NCBI GenBank assembly: GCA_030704615.1
Contig: CM060733.1
Coordinates: forward strand, 24,242,001 to 24,306,000
Direction of reading: 5' to 3'
Source of the DNA: Takakia lepidozioides
Taxonomy: Eukaryota; Streptophyta; Takakiopsida; Takakiales; Takakiaceae
DNA length: 64,000 nt
The translations under genes and the position numbers were made by a program. The notes under the pieces are model-generated. The model did no database searches and was not told where the DNA came from. It was given only the letters and a program-made list of their open reading frames with translations. Positions 1 to 11,600 of the stretch are shown piece by piece; the first letter of the stretch is position 1; the number at the start of each line of letters is the position of its first letter.

Positions 1-1686
1 AAGGTGAAGATGTTGCAGCCATGCCAAGCTCGGAGCCCACTGGAGCTTGAAACTTGGCATGAGTTTGCATTGATTTGCTGTCAGCTAAGTCTGCCATCTT
101 AAGATTAATTTCAGCTAGCATAGTTTTGTCATTGACAAAATGACGACGTTGGGCCCAATTTTGAATACCATGGGGCAAGCCAAGGAGAAATTAGGTCTTC
201 ACCATTCGATCACGTTCTGCTAGATCAATGATATTTTCTGCAGCAGCAAATTTTAGATCCATGTAATACTTCCACAAAGACTCTCCTGGCTGGTAAGTCC
301 TGGAGCTTAATTTGGTGAAGCAGTCCAAGGGTCTTTTCAGGTGGTTTGAATAGGGTTTTAGCCCATTCCACAAGGGATGCCCAAGTGAGATGGGGGTCAT
401 CCATGACAGCTGCATGCAACAAGTCACGGGATGGTCCCTTCATGCTCATTCTAAAAATTGCCATTTTAAAATTCTCAGGCACTCCATTCACATTAGCAAT
501 CACTTCAAACATCTGGAGATATCTATCAAAGTCTTCTCCCATTGTGTATTCTGGATAGGGCTGGGTAGTGAGCTGAGAAAGCAAATGACAGGGCAGACTA
601 TGATTCATGTGACCAGGCTGAGCAGATCCATGGGCCGGGCAGCAATGAGCCATAGCCTGAGTCTGATTGGTGGTTGTATTCATAGCATGGACCCCACTAG
701 TAACCGGGACATAGTTGTTACTCATGACATTAGAGGGACCTTGAAATAACAAAGATGGCAGGCTAGGCAGTAATGTTGTCACGCTCACCTGGGGTGCATG
801 AAACACAGGCCTTGACTGAACAGCTTGACTGACCATGGCTGCTTGGTTTGGAGCCACTCCACTCATGGTGGGAATGGGTGGCCTTCCCAATTGCTGGGCT
901 GACTGACCGCCTACACTAGAGCTAGAACAAGCAGTATTCATGCCAACATACAATCCAGAAGTCACAGACACACCAATTCCTCCCCCAAGAGCGGGATTAG
1001 GAACATGCACCATAGAAACAGGCAAACCAGCAGCAATTCCTACGTTGACACGAGCATTTGACGGGGCTGGCATACCGCTCACATTAGCCCTTCCCACTGG
1101 GACTTGCACATTCGCATTGCATACACCACTAGCAATCGGGTCTAAAGAAGGGGGATGGATGGCATGCCTGTAAATACCACCCAAAGAACTGGCTCCTGTA
1201 ACTTGAGACAGGCCAGGCATCATGGCCATATGTCGAGTAGAGGCTAGCTGATCAGCAGCTGCGGACAGGCCCTCGTTAGTGACAAAATTACCAATACCAG
1301 CTACACTTGGCACCACAGGCCCACCAGGCAACATAGTGACCCCTGGAACTTCAAATTGCACTATCTTTGTGAGACCAGCGGGCGTCACTTGAACATCATC
1401 TAATTCTTGGGAAACAATACCATCTTCACAAGATAAATCAGTAGAGATTGGCCTCTGGTAGAGGCGATCCCTCATCTAGACTTACCATCCCATGTTGCAT
1501 TCGCGGATTGTCCCTCAAATTACCTGTAGGTGATGGAAGACCCGGCTCTCTGACCTCGACAGGGGCTGATTCCGTTGTGGCCAGATCGGGAGCATCCATC
1601 GCAACACGTTGCCTCCAAGACCTCAGCCAAGTATTAACAATGTTTCTTGCCATACAACAGGAAGCAACGAGTCCAAACACGAACAA
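1..1686 (-). pseudogene. Broken retrotransposon gag (left-edge fragment)
   Basis: Minus-strand coding tract that reads as an LTR-retrotransposon Gag. A 416-codon frame (1475-225) has a long Gly/Pro/Val/Ser-rich low-complexity N-terminal half, then a Retrotrans_gag-like core around 540-300 (FDRYLQMFEVIANVNG, then LTWASLVEWAKTLF). The core continues in another frame at 300-191 (QPGESLWKYYMDL, ENIIDLAERDRMVKT), hits a stop near 185, and stays recognisable (FLLGLPHGIQNWAQRR) to position 1. The N-terminus is probably in a third frame (1653-1438, starting MARNIVNTW). I therefore see at least two frameshifts and one stop, and the element runs off the left edge. No LTR, protease or RT is in the window, so the lineage is open. 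Confidence 0.7.
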
Positions 1687-1907
1687 AAAAATATTTTGTT
1701 CTGATTAAACTATGTCAAGATATAGGAATAGTAGAGAGATAACCTGGAAGCAACGAATACCAACAAGAGTTCTGATTAAGCCAAAGTCAGCAAGCAGGGA
1801 TGGGTAGCAATCCGCTACAGCAGCCCGCAATACCACGATCGTCCTTAATTCAAGGCCAGGTCGAACAGGAGATCACCTTGGTGATGTTGTGAGAGTCAGA
1901 ATCGTGC

Positions 1908-3170
1908 ATGGAGAGCGCCCACCATTTCCACGTGCTCGTGGTCTTAACCCGTTGTGTTGTTCATATCATTGACCTCCTTTTAGAAGATTGGGGAAAAGAA
2001 CAGTGGGTGAAACAACTTGTCAAGCGAGCGAAGACTATTGTGTCGATCATCCGCACACACCACATCCCTTTAGCAATGTATAGGAGGCACGAACCCAAAT
2101 ACAGCCTCCGCAATCCAGGCGAAACTTGTTTTGTCACTAACTTCTTGATGGTGGATCGGTTGGTGACGGTGAAGAGCAGTCTGGAGCACACCATCATCGA
2201 TCCTCAATGGGATGCGTATACACGGATATTGCGGGACTCCAGAAAAGCCAAGTCATTGGGCAAAAGTCAAAAAGTTCGAAATAACATTCGCAGTGATGAT
2301 TTCTGGAAGAAATGTGAAAACTTTGTTTATATGGTAGAGCCGGTGTTAATCGTCTTGCGGGAGTTTGATAGAAAGCAACCAGTAATGGGCAATACATGGT
2401 TACTAATGCAAAATCTTGAGAAGCACGTCCAATCCTTCAAGCATCCTCCCTTCTCCTTGGAACCTGAACTTGCGGACAGTGCTGAGGATGCATTTTACGA
2501 CCGTCGTTCGATGGTTCGAACGGACTTGCATTATGCGGGGGTTTTGCTCAATCCATTTTTGCTCGACAATACCATGCTTCAAGATGACACTGATGCCAAG
2601 GCCGGCCTCGTGCGAGTGTTCATGCGACTGGCTCCGCCGAACCATGCAGAGAGAGCTATATCCAAATATCAATGCTTCTCAGATCGCCGCGACCCTTTTG
2701 AGAACATGCCGGATCCAAAAGAGCTCAATATGTTGCCACATGAATGGTGGGATCTGATTGGAGCTGGAGCAAGAACACTGGCTCCCATTGCGAAGCGTAT
2801 TCTTGTTCAAGTGTGTTCTGCCTCATCTTGCGAATGCAATTGGAGCAGTTACTCATTTGTTCACAACAAGATTCGCAACAGGTTGAATCCCGCGAGGGCT
2901 GACAAATTGGTGTATGTGTATACCAATTGCCGACTGCTACGTGAGAGGGCAGCGGATGATTCTGCAGCATGGTATGAGAGGAATTTGTATTCCGAAGACT
3001 CTGCTTCTGAGGCTGATTCGATAAGTGACGATACTGAACCTCAGAGAGAATCATTTCAGAGGGAATCATCTGCCTCCGATAGTGAAGATGGATCCGATGA
3101 TGCAACCTGCCACTACAATTCGACCTTAACCGACGTGTTGCGCAGCAGACTAAGAGCTCTATGTTGGTGA
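1908..3170 (+). pseudogene. 5'-truncated hAT transposase
   Basis: An open frame of 420 codons matching the C-terminal two thirds of a DUF659-type hAT transposase. It begins at the end of the DUF659 region (HIIDLLLEDWGKEQW) and continues through the alpha-helical middle (KYSLRNPGETCFVTNFLM; FWKKCENFVYMVEP). It ends with a hAT dimerisation region at about 2740-2940 (EWWDLIGAG, SASSCECNWSSYSFVHNKIRNRL) and an acidic Ser/Asp/Glu tail. The BED zinc finger and first catalytic Asp are missing, so it is a truncated copy. It is clearly the same family as the minus-strand transposase at 37572-40174, which keeps the N-terminal part but has lost about 150 residues in the middle. The start codon is only the first Met of the open frame. 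Confidence 0.8.
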
Positions 3171-4430
3171 AGGGGGCGGATAAAGCACTATACTCTGCAT
3201 CCGTGAGGATGGTGGGAACCTTCTATAGAACAGCGGATCTTTCAACCGATGTGTCCAGAGATCTGGAGCCAAAGATCCTAGCAAAGTAGCTACCAGCCTC
3301 CTTCACCATGTGTCTGGGATGGGAGATGATAGCACCTTCACTTCACCTTCATCATCGACCAGGGCAGAGACTGAGGTTGCAGCTTGCCATTGCCGAGCCT
3401 TTTGAAAGAAGTACGAGTTCATTTTCTCCAAGTGTGAGGCATGTTGACCAAACAATACCTGCCTTTCTCTTGATTGCCTGTTCTTTCAAACTGGTTCAAG
3501 CCACCAGGTTCCTCTTTGCCTCCATCAGCAAGGCATACGACCTAGGCCCCACCAATCCAGTTTTAATGAGCCATTGACAATGCGAGATTCATTTAAGCAA
3601 AGCATTCTCCTTCCTGTTTCTTTCGTTGGCCATCTGCTAATTCGAAAACGATTGTACCACTTTCCTAGCCGCATATAACCTCTGCAGGTATTTGAGCGTT
3701 GGGGAATGAACGGATGAGCCAGCTTCTTTCCAAGCCTTTTTGAGTCTATCAATGAATGAGGGCACCCTGAGCAGCATCGGGTTCAATCTAAAAAATCCAC
3801 GCCCTTTAGCTTGGACCCCTGGAGGGGCTATGGAGATGGAGATCTGCGCATGGTCGAATTCTGGCAAGATCGGGGCCTGCCTAGACGATTGTACCCATGA
3901 TTTGGCAACAGGAGTGCAATATGCTCTGTCCAGTCTAGCCATGCATAAGTCTGGTGGGGCTCTGTTGTTGGTCCATGGAAAACGAATGGACTTCTGAAAG
4001 CGAATGTATCAGCCAGACCCACCGAGAAACACAAGGAGTTCCAAGCTTACAATTCATTTGGAGAAAGAGGATGAACTGTCGATCCAAGGCGGTCCTTAAG
4101 GTTTTCCACCATATTAAAATCACCAACTAAGAACCAGTGTTCAACAAGCGGACACGCAAGGATTTTGGAACGCAACAAGCACCAAAGATCAATTCTCTCC
4201 GCGACATCATTGGGTGCGTAAATGTTAATGAAGCACAGGCTCCTATCGAAGCTGAGGGCATAGTGAAAACACACTGCACTCTACCAACTACCCAAGTGTC
4301 CACCAATTGGATAACACTCTTTAGTGTTGGGGAATCAATGTCAACATGTTCTAAAACAAACCAAGTAGACAACCATTTGATAGTGATAGTGAAATATTTA
4401 TCAATATCTTGCTTGTGTCAAACATTATAA
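3160..4430 (-). pseudogene. L1-type LINE fragment (endonuclease and linker)
   Basis: Minus-strand remnant of a non-LTR retrotransposon ORF2, spread over several frames. From high to low coordinate: endonuclease-like FINIYAPND and WFLVGDFNMVEN (4250-4060); LADTFAFRSPF and HQTYAWLDW (4010-3900); RLDRAYCTP and PEFDHAQISISI (3930-3820); WKEAGSS (3740); then the EN-RT linker, with YFARIFGS and LTDAEYSALSAPFTN (3280-3160), just before where an RT would begin. It stops where the plus-strand hAT remnant ends. At least four frame changes make it a relic; RT is absent. The assignment rests on the order of these motifs, which is that of plant L1 ORF2. Confidence 0.75.
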
Positions 4431-4489
4431 TAAAACGTTTCACTATCAGTTAAAGACATATATAAATATATAAATAATAAATATTTAAA

Positions 4490-4900
4490 TCCCGGTTGCA
4501 GGTATGGACGTGACGCCGCAGTAACACATCAGCGTTGGCATCACGTCAAGACGTGACGGTCGTCACGTTGCGTCCATAAGAAGACATTCATCGTGGTATT
4601 TAAATATATATATATATATATATATATAATTTACTTCTTACCTTCTTTTGTCACGTTGGCAACAGCGAGGACGAAGGTGACCGGCCAGGTGACGGCTTGC
4701 CGAGGAGACCATGCAGGCACCGGTCGCCAGGCCGGGCGACCGCCACGTCAGCGGTCGCCGCACGCCATGTCAACGGTCACCTGGCGGGATGGGCCGCCGG
4801 CCCGGGCGACCGCCACGTCAGCCATGTGTCGGTCGCCACATTGCGCTGGTGGCCGCCACGTGGCGGACATCTTCCGAAAGGCGCTTGGGTGACCGCTTTT
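4490..4900. repeat. GGCGACCG-rich inverted/direct repeat cluster A
   Basis: GC-rich block in an AT-rich neighbourhood, made of many copies in both orientations of GGTGACCG, GGCGACCG and CGGTCGCC, often next to CCACGTCA. An (AT)n run (4605-4630) interrupts it. It lies directly upstream of the RING-gene TATA box. Similar blocks occur at 40360-40870 and 41634-41830. The plus-strand ORFs that cross it only reflect the GC-rich composition. The role is inferred: subterminal transposase-binding or promoter elements. Confidence 0.7.
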
Positions 4901-4911
4901 GAGCGGTCGTC

Positions 4912-4918
4912 CATATAA
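4912..4918 (+). promoter_or_regulatory. TATA box of RING gene copy A
   Basis: ATATAAG sits immediately 3' of the GGCGACCG block and is followed by a CT-rich leader (CTCTCACTTTCACTC at about 4937) and by ATGCTTTGCATTC. The region upstream of RING copy B (41901-41990) has the same order: TTTAAAG, then CTTCACTTTCACTC, then TGGCATTC. That shared order supports a real core promoter. The start site is not determined. Confidence 0.5.
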
Positions 4919-5378
4919 GGGGAAGGAGGCCATTCTCGGCTCTCACTTTCACTCTTCCCCTTTAGCTCTGTGGGTGTGGGATGCTTTGCATTCTGCCGAG
5001 CGGAGTTAGAGGAAGAGGGAAGCCATTGACACGGAGGGGGAGGTTTTGTCTCCGCATTTTATAAAATTGTGGGTTTTTTCCTACCCCGCATCCCATCTTT
5101 GGCTTCGAAACCCATTTTCTCAATTCATTAGGTGGGGACTAAATAGATCTTTGTGTATTTTGGATTTGGCCCCCCCTTGTGGAGTGTTACATTTTACTGT
5201 GATTTTGCTGAAATTGGTGAGTTTCGGTCAAACGAGGTGACTGGAGCAGGTACACTAGGCCTTTACATCATATAGAAATAAATGAGAGTTGAAAGAGGTT
5301 CAAAAAGAACATGCACTATATCGACTACAACAAGCTGCACGGATGTCAGATTGTGTTGTGTAGAACATTTATGCAAGC

Positions 5379-6730
5379 ATGCAGCGCTATGAGGCATTTG
5401 CCACTAACCGAGAAAAACAAAAGGATGAAGAAAGAAAAAAACGTGAAGGCCAAGACGTGTCTGCCGCACTTGCCACCCATACATCCAAGTTTGACTCATT
5501 CACGGTGTGGGGTGATTTACATGGCATGTTTGACCGTTGTAAACATAGAGTTGGTGGAGGCAATGAGAGATAATTTGGGAATTTGAAATGGAGGAGGAGT
5601 GGGATACTAGTGAGACAAAAATGTCATCTCACTTGTTCGACAACAAGCGGGTGGAGTGCTCACGTCCTCCAATACCATCATGGATCAAAGATGGCTCGTG
5701 TTGTCCAGTTTGCCTTAATCCGTATGGTCCGGAGGGTGCATACTTGTTGGGAAGTTGTGGACATATGTTTCACGTTACTTGTTTGAAGTCGGCGGCTCTG
5801 ATAAGCAACACATGTCCGTCATGTCGTGCGCCAATCCACCGACGTTACTATGAGTTTTCTGGGTTGGAGGATGTGATGCCCATAGGGTATGAGCTCAATC
5901 GACACAATTTCCCTTTGGACCAAGAATCTCACAATTTTCTGAACGGCAAACACTGGGGGATGATACTTCGATCGATTGAACATTCGATATCAATGAGTTT
6001 GGATGACATCTAATTGGGAAATCACAAAACGTGCTCGTTGCATATAAGATCCAAATCAACGAGAGTTGTTTTGTCGAAACCTTGGAGGACATTGGGGAAT
6101 AAGAAGCGAGAGGTTTTTTCGGTTGCACCGAGAACCCACCAAACGGAGTGAACCTTTCCTCATACAATGGTAATCCGATTGGCCGGCATCTGCTGCTGCA
6201 TAGCCTTGAGTGTGTTGCCAAATCATGGATCCAAATGAACGACGCAATGACGGAACGCAAAGAGCGGCGGCTGCTTCGCAATCCCGCATATGAGGATGCG
6301 GATGAAAAGAAAATCAACAGATATGCCAAAGGCCTAGGCAAGTCGTTAGAACGTGACAAATGAGTCTAGCAAGCGCGTTAGTGGGTGTGAAATCCATTGA
6401 TCTCCCAAATGTCCAGGACATTGTAGCTACCTTGGAGGCCGCTGAAACTGTCGCCAACAATATTAACTCGCCGCCTCGTCGCCTCCAAAATGATATTCAG
6501 CAGAGTGGCAATCAATACTCCCCGGAGTCACTCCGCATGATGGCAAGGGTAGACGAGGACGTGTTAGGCTCGGGCCACCACCTCGCACTCGATACCAGAC
6601 CCGAGCTCGCTTGCCCATTCATCCAGACGCCGCTTCTACACACTCAACGTTGTCATCAACCCCACGTCCGGCGGTGCCATCTGCAACTTCAGGGAGTGAA
6701 ACACAAGAGACTATAGATTTATCGGAATAG
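5379..6730 (+). pseudogene. RING-H2 finger protein gene, copy A (degraded)
   Basis: The best frame (5588-6013) encodes a C3H2C3 RING-H2 finger: CPVC at 5702-5713, then a 13-residue loop, CGHMFHVTC, and CPSC at 5813-5824. The family-specific tail HRRYYEFSGLEDVMPIGYE follows. Upstream (5379-5573) a different frame has MQRYEAFATNREKQ and FTVWGDLHGMFDRC, matching copy B (43500-43600), so there is a frameshift near 5575. Beyond 6013 homology to copy B continues (SNWEITKRARC, RELFCR, GGHW) through stops. A Ser/Thr/Pro-rich tail runs to TAG at 6730. RING-H2 proteins are usually E3 ubiquitin ligases; that role is family knowledge only. Compared with copy B, roughly the first 400 residues are missing. 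GTGAGT at 5217 could be the donor of a 5' intron. Confidence 0.65.
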
Positions 6731-7419
6731 CCTCGCTTACATATTACAACTATGAATAGATCTTTTTGTCGATGATAGTATTCCTATAACTTCTAATAGG
6801 TTTGTAAAATTTCAATATAGCATTTCATGCCCGAATTTCGAAGCATTGCCCATGAGGCATGTCTTTTGTGATTTGACTATGGCGCCCAATGCTTGTGGAC
6901 AACCTTTATATTTGAAGCACTCTTTCTCATTATTCTGGAATTTTCAATTTGAATTTTGCATGGACCACGGTTGTACGTCATATTTGTTGAGCTGAATAAC
7001 TGTTAACCAGAATAATTTTGATTGACCTGATAGGGATTTAATGTAGAACTTCATAGTGTTGATGAGTAAGTTATAACTTATTAACAAGTCCACCGTTGTT
7101 GTCAAGTTGCGGGTTTGGAATTTTAATCAAGTCCACCGGCATACATGAATATTTCATAGGGATACTCAATTTCAGAGTGAATAGTTCTCAATACATTGCA
7201 TGCCAAAATGTGAATATTGCGCGGTCTGCTCTGCTGGACAACCGCTGTTGTATATCCCATCTTGTTTGTCATTGACCTAGCATCATTTGGCATTATTGAT
7301 ATTATTTTATATGAACATCATGGTGCATGCACATTCCACTTTGCATACATTCATAGTTTCATAATTATATAAATGCAAGTTCCGAACCAATTTCATATTT
7401 CATACGAAAGCAAACCGGG
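6731..7419. other. No gene seen; convergent 3' flank
   Basis: About 690 bp of AT-rich sequence between the RING copy A stop (plus strand) and the stop of the interrupted hAT-type transposase (minus strand, 7420). No ORF, RNA or repeat is recognisable. It is probably the shared 3' flank of two convergent genes. Confidence 0.5.
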
Positions 7420-7497
7420 CTACATGTATTCCAATAGTTTAGTGGACCGCGACACATTCATCGCGGACCGTCTTGCAAGTTCTTGCCTACGAAGATG
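7420..7497 (-). pseudogene. Severed C-terminal tail of the outer hAT-type transposase
   Basis: The minus-strand frame entering the CACTA from the right ends with NNQEDIH at 37572. If the CACTA and one copy of the ATG duplication are removed, the same frame continues here for 24 codons (LRRQELARRSAMNVS and so on) to TAG at 7422-7420. Continuity in phase across the 30-kb insertion shows that this is the original 3' end of the gene whose body lies at 37572-40174. Confidence 0.7.
7495..7497. repeat. Target-site duplication, CACTA left (ATG)
   Basis: ATG directly precedes the terminal CACTA motif and recurs at 37572-37574 directly after the other end. Three-base duplications are the rule for the CACTA superfamily. 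Confidence 0.85.
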
Positions 7498-7521
7498 CAC
7501 TACAACAGATGAGCGTTTTTA
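7498..7521 (+). repeat. CACTA left terminal inverted repeat
   Basis: CACTACAACAGATGAGCG followed by TTTTTA; the right end (37548-37571) is its reverse complement apart from one base (C versus G at position 9). Confidence 0.9.
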
Positions 7522-7529
7522 TGATTTCA

Positions 7530-8220
7530 CATATGACTAATTTTTCAGTCTTATATGCGTTCATGACTACATCACTCTGTAGTGAAAAAAGCCCTGTCAT
7601 AGCGACTAGTCTTTAGGACTGCGTTTTGCAAGTCATATCCATGACTACTTGCGTGACACCTGGAGTCCTGTTGCAGAGAGGGTTGCAGTCACAACTATAT
7701 GATTAATATATGACTACATTGTCTGTTGAGCGCTGTCTACATGGAGAGGCTTCAGCGGGACACGTGCGCCACTGCGCAAGCGACACGTCATGCATTCATC
7801 AGGGGATCATATGACTATATGTCTGCAAAGTGATGCCTACATGGAGAGGCGACGGATGGACACGTGCGCCACTGCGAATTTGACATGTCACGACTTCTTG
7901 CCATGATCATATGACTACATGTCTGCAAAGTGATGCCTACATGGAGAGGCGCTAGCGAGACACGTGTGCTATGGCAGATTTCACACGTGGTGACTACATG
8001 ACTCGCTCATATGACTACAAGGATGTCTACATGGAGAGTTGTTAGCGGGACACCTGTTGCACTTGAGATGTAACATGTGGCACACAGACAAAATATATTA
8101 CTAGCATATATGACTACGGATCTTTACACGTGGTGAAAATATGGATAAAGAATGTCGTGTCATATACTGCCACGTGTTCTGGTTTGAGCAAGAGTGATGC
8201 CACGTGTCATCAAGATTGTT
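7530..8220. repeat. CACTA left subterminal repeats (about 100-bp units)
   Basis: Four tandem units begin with ACATGGAGAG at 7739, 7839, 7939 and 8029. Each contains a G-box-like CACGTG or close variant (GGACACGTGCGCC in the first two) and CATATGACTAC. Further TGACTAC/GTCATAT motifs fill the flanks. CACTA subterminal repeats are the binding sites of TNPA-type proteins in En/Spm; the same role is inferred here from position and motif repetition. Confidence 0.75.
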
Positions 8221-8675
8221 TTCCGAAATAGTTTATATTTTTAATGTTCATATTTTAATTTTTAGTTTTCATTTAATATTTAAAAGAACAGGGAGATTGC
8301 AGCCTTGGGATTTTTTTTTAATGGTATTATTTTTAATATTATTATTTAAAATGAAAGTGAATTAAATGATTTAAAATCTTCATTACATGGTGAAATTCCA
8401 ACATGAAAACAGAATGGATCCCTCCTGCATACTATCAACCACAAGGAGAATGAAAATAGTCAACTACAGGGCAATACAAGCCCTATAAATCACATTACAA
8501 AAATCCAAATGAGACCAATATCCCAATGGACACCTCAAAAGCCACAAGGTCAAAAAATCCATGCCTCAAAAGGCCCAGCCAAAAACAAGCAAGCCCACAC
8601 ATGGGCTGAATTGTTGTAGCTAGTATGTTCTAGTGCTATTAGAATCAAGAACTCTGTTAAATAGTGCAATACTGA
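8221..8675. other. AT-rich spacer, no gene seen
   Basis: AT-rich noncoding stretch between the CACTA subterminal repeats and the 3' end of the minus-strand gene; it probably contains that gene's 3' UTR. No ORF or repeat is recognised. Confidence 0.4.
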
Positions 8676-11600
8676 CTATCCCTTCCGCAGCTCCATAAGT
8701 TTCAGTAACTTTAGACTCCAAAGTGTTGTCTGGCCAACCACCTGCCCCAACTCGGTCTGTTTCCTAACACCATTCACATATGGTAGAGGGGTGTTACTGA
8801 CACATGCCTCTTTGATGTACACACAGGCATAATCAAGGGGCACAACAGGGTACCCGTAACCCACCACAGCACCTTGAAGAGCAACAATCAGCCCTACTCC
8901 ACATTTCTTGCGTTTGGAGTTCACATCCAACAACCGAACTTCGTCATCCACCCTGAACTGTGATCCCAACTCCACACAAAAAAGAACACGATGTGAAAAC
9001 CCATGACATACATACGACTAGGACACTCAACATTTGCGAGTTAAAGAGAGCCCCAAGGTTGGAAAAAATATAACAGACAAGACAATGGCCTGGACTTACT
9101 CCATTTGCAGTCTCCAGTGGTGGTGAGACCTCTTTTGGGGGGCTACTCGCCGGGTCGACACTCTTGCCCCTCGTCTGTACCGGCTTGTCGACAATATCAC
9201 CTTTGTTTGTCACAAGTTCCTGTGTCACAGACCAGAGATCAACCAGGAAAGCAATGAGCAAACAGGAATAGTGAATAGAAACAAAATCCAAGTATGAATC
9301 AAACAAAAAAAGCCAACATGAAAAGCTGCAAAGAAAACCTAGCATTAATCAAGCAACCGAGGAGAAGCATCCAGGAAAGCAATACAATGAATGAACCCAC
9401 AAAAATGTAGCCTCTGGAGCACTGTCAGAATGTTTGTACCTTCACAGTAGCAGTGTTGTATGGTTGTTGTCCGAAAACAGGCTGAGACTCCAAAAACTTG
9501 GGATACTAGCAGCTTTCGATGCCTTCCACAAGAAAGGCCACAACACCTCTGTTAGATACTCATCAGTTGGTGAATCTGGTTGCACCTTCCATGGCTCTGG
9601 AAAAATCCCACTGAAGGGAGGATTGTTTGCCGCCTTTCTTGGTGTGTCGTCAACAAGAACAGTGTCCTCATAAGTCCATTCTGGCCAGTCTGCCCACACT
9701 ATAGACAAGTTCTTGAAATATAATGGCTTTGAATCAGACCCCTTACGGCATGGGAGGACTGGATCCTCGTCACAGTGAAGGGCATCCCACTGGAAAACCA
9801 GGTTAGTGTGGGCTGCAAAAATATAGTCCACCATTGGGAAGAAGTTGCGAGCTTGGCAACAAGACCACACCGCCACCTCAAAGTGTTCAAAACACTTTTG
9901 CAAAAAGTCATAACAGCGTGGTCTCAAAACTACCATCTTCTTGCCACACATCTTCCCCACAAAACCTTAGGGAAGGGATGCAGGCCCATTAGCAGAATGA
10001 AAAGATTCACATAATAGACCATTTAAGTCCAGAATTAGTAAATGTTTCATCGTTGGTCCAGGAAGTAAACTGACATTTGGCTTCAACATGTGAGCAGGAG
10101 AAATTAAAGCAACCTGCTTGTTTGTTTTGTCCCCGTCTGCATCTTCCTCCCCATCTAAACTCCCACATACCTGCATACCAGAATCCGGTGTGCCCGGCGG
10201 CTCTGTCACCATTGCCCCCTGGACTGCTACTGCCTTTGTACGTGGCAAGGGCTGAATTTCCACGTGTACCTCACAACTGGCCTTCTTTGTATCCTGCTGC
10301 TGCTCGGTCAAATTCAAAAGATCATCAGTGACAGGAAGACATAAGGGCTTAGAGTGAGCACCAGTTACCGTCTGAAATTGGGATTTCAAACATTTTGATA
10401 TTGTCACAGCAGACGTATCCATCGTAGATGTCACTGGTCCTGCGCCTGGTAGATTAATCCCCAATCTGGTCACAATGGCTTTCTGGTACTCAATCATACT
10501 CTGCATCTGTAATTTTAATTCTGCCATGTCACGTCCTTGTGATTCCACCAGTTTGTCCAAGCCATCCATCCTGCCAACTACTGTAGAATATGCGAGACTC
10601 TCTCCTGCCAATCCATGAAAACTTGCCCAAGTATGAATCAAACCAAAAAAACCTAGCATGAACAACCATTGGAAAGAAAACCCAGGCCAAAAGCCGTGAA
10701 AAAAACCCTAGCAACCTATGATGCAGCAACCACTCTAGCAAACGTGGAAAACACACTTACCCGCCTGTCACTCCCAGCTGACAACCGTGACACTGAACCC
10801 TCTTGAATTTCATATAATGTAGGAGGGCACCCTGATAGTGTTTCCTACAAATTAATCCATGCCACAAACAAACCCATGCCACAAGTCAGTAAGCAATGTG
10901 AGGGCTGACTATATACACATAGCAATTCAATGAGGAACAAAATACAGAGTCGTGATGATGCCACTTACCAAGCGTGCTTCCACCATTGCCTTCCCACCAC
11001 GGCCAGTCTTGGTAGGATTCAGAATTGCACCATTTGCCTTCTTCATGTTGGCCGACACTTTGTGGAACACCTTTGTCTGCCAGTAACTTACAAGCTTGTT
11101 CCATACCTCGTCAGATACAGTAATGGGTTTCCCCTTACCACCCAACCACGCAGTGTGTGCTTCATAACGCTGGCTCTTCATTATTCTGCCAATTGTTTGT
11201 TTTAGGTGGAAGTCTTTTAACTCGTTTGGCGTATATGAAAATAGCTTAGCCAGGTGATCTCTGATTTCGTATACAACTTCATCAGGTTGGTTGTTGATGG
11301 CAAGGGAACAATCTAGCTTGCGATAAGCCTGTCCTTTAAGGGCAGCGTGCCATACATTCCGGGTTTGACCATACGGGGCTCTTTTGAGGTTCGTCAAAAT
11401 CACCGTGGGAGGAAGACCTGCAGCTATTCTCTCTTCCTTGACCTTGGCAGCTTCAATTTTGGCTGAGCTATTAGCCCTCCTTAAAGCATTGGTTCTATCA
11501 TTCTTTGAAACGGCACCCTCCCCTCCTTCAGAGACCTCCGTGCGCTCAGGAGAATTCAAAGCAGGATCCTGCCAAGTAGGGACTGGTGGCCATGGCTGTT

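Noticed and set aside
3308-3577. 89-codon plus-strand ORF
   Set aside because: The opposite strand carries recognisable LINE EN-RT linker sequence; this frame is its shadow.
4593-4933. Overlapping small ORFs in the GGCGACCG block
   Set aside because: Several frames on both strands are open because of GC-rich repeats; none has protein-like content.
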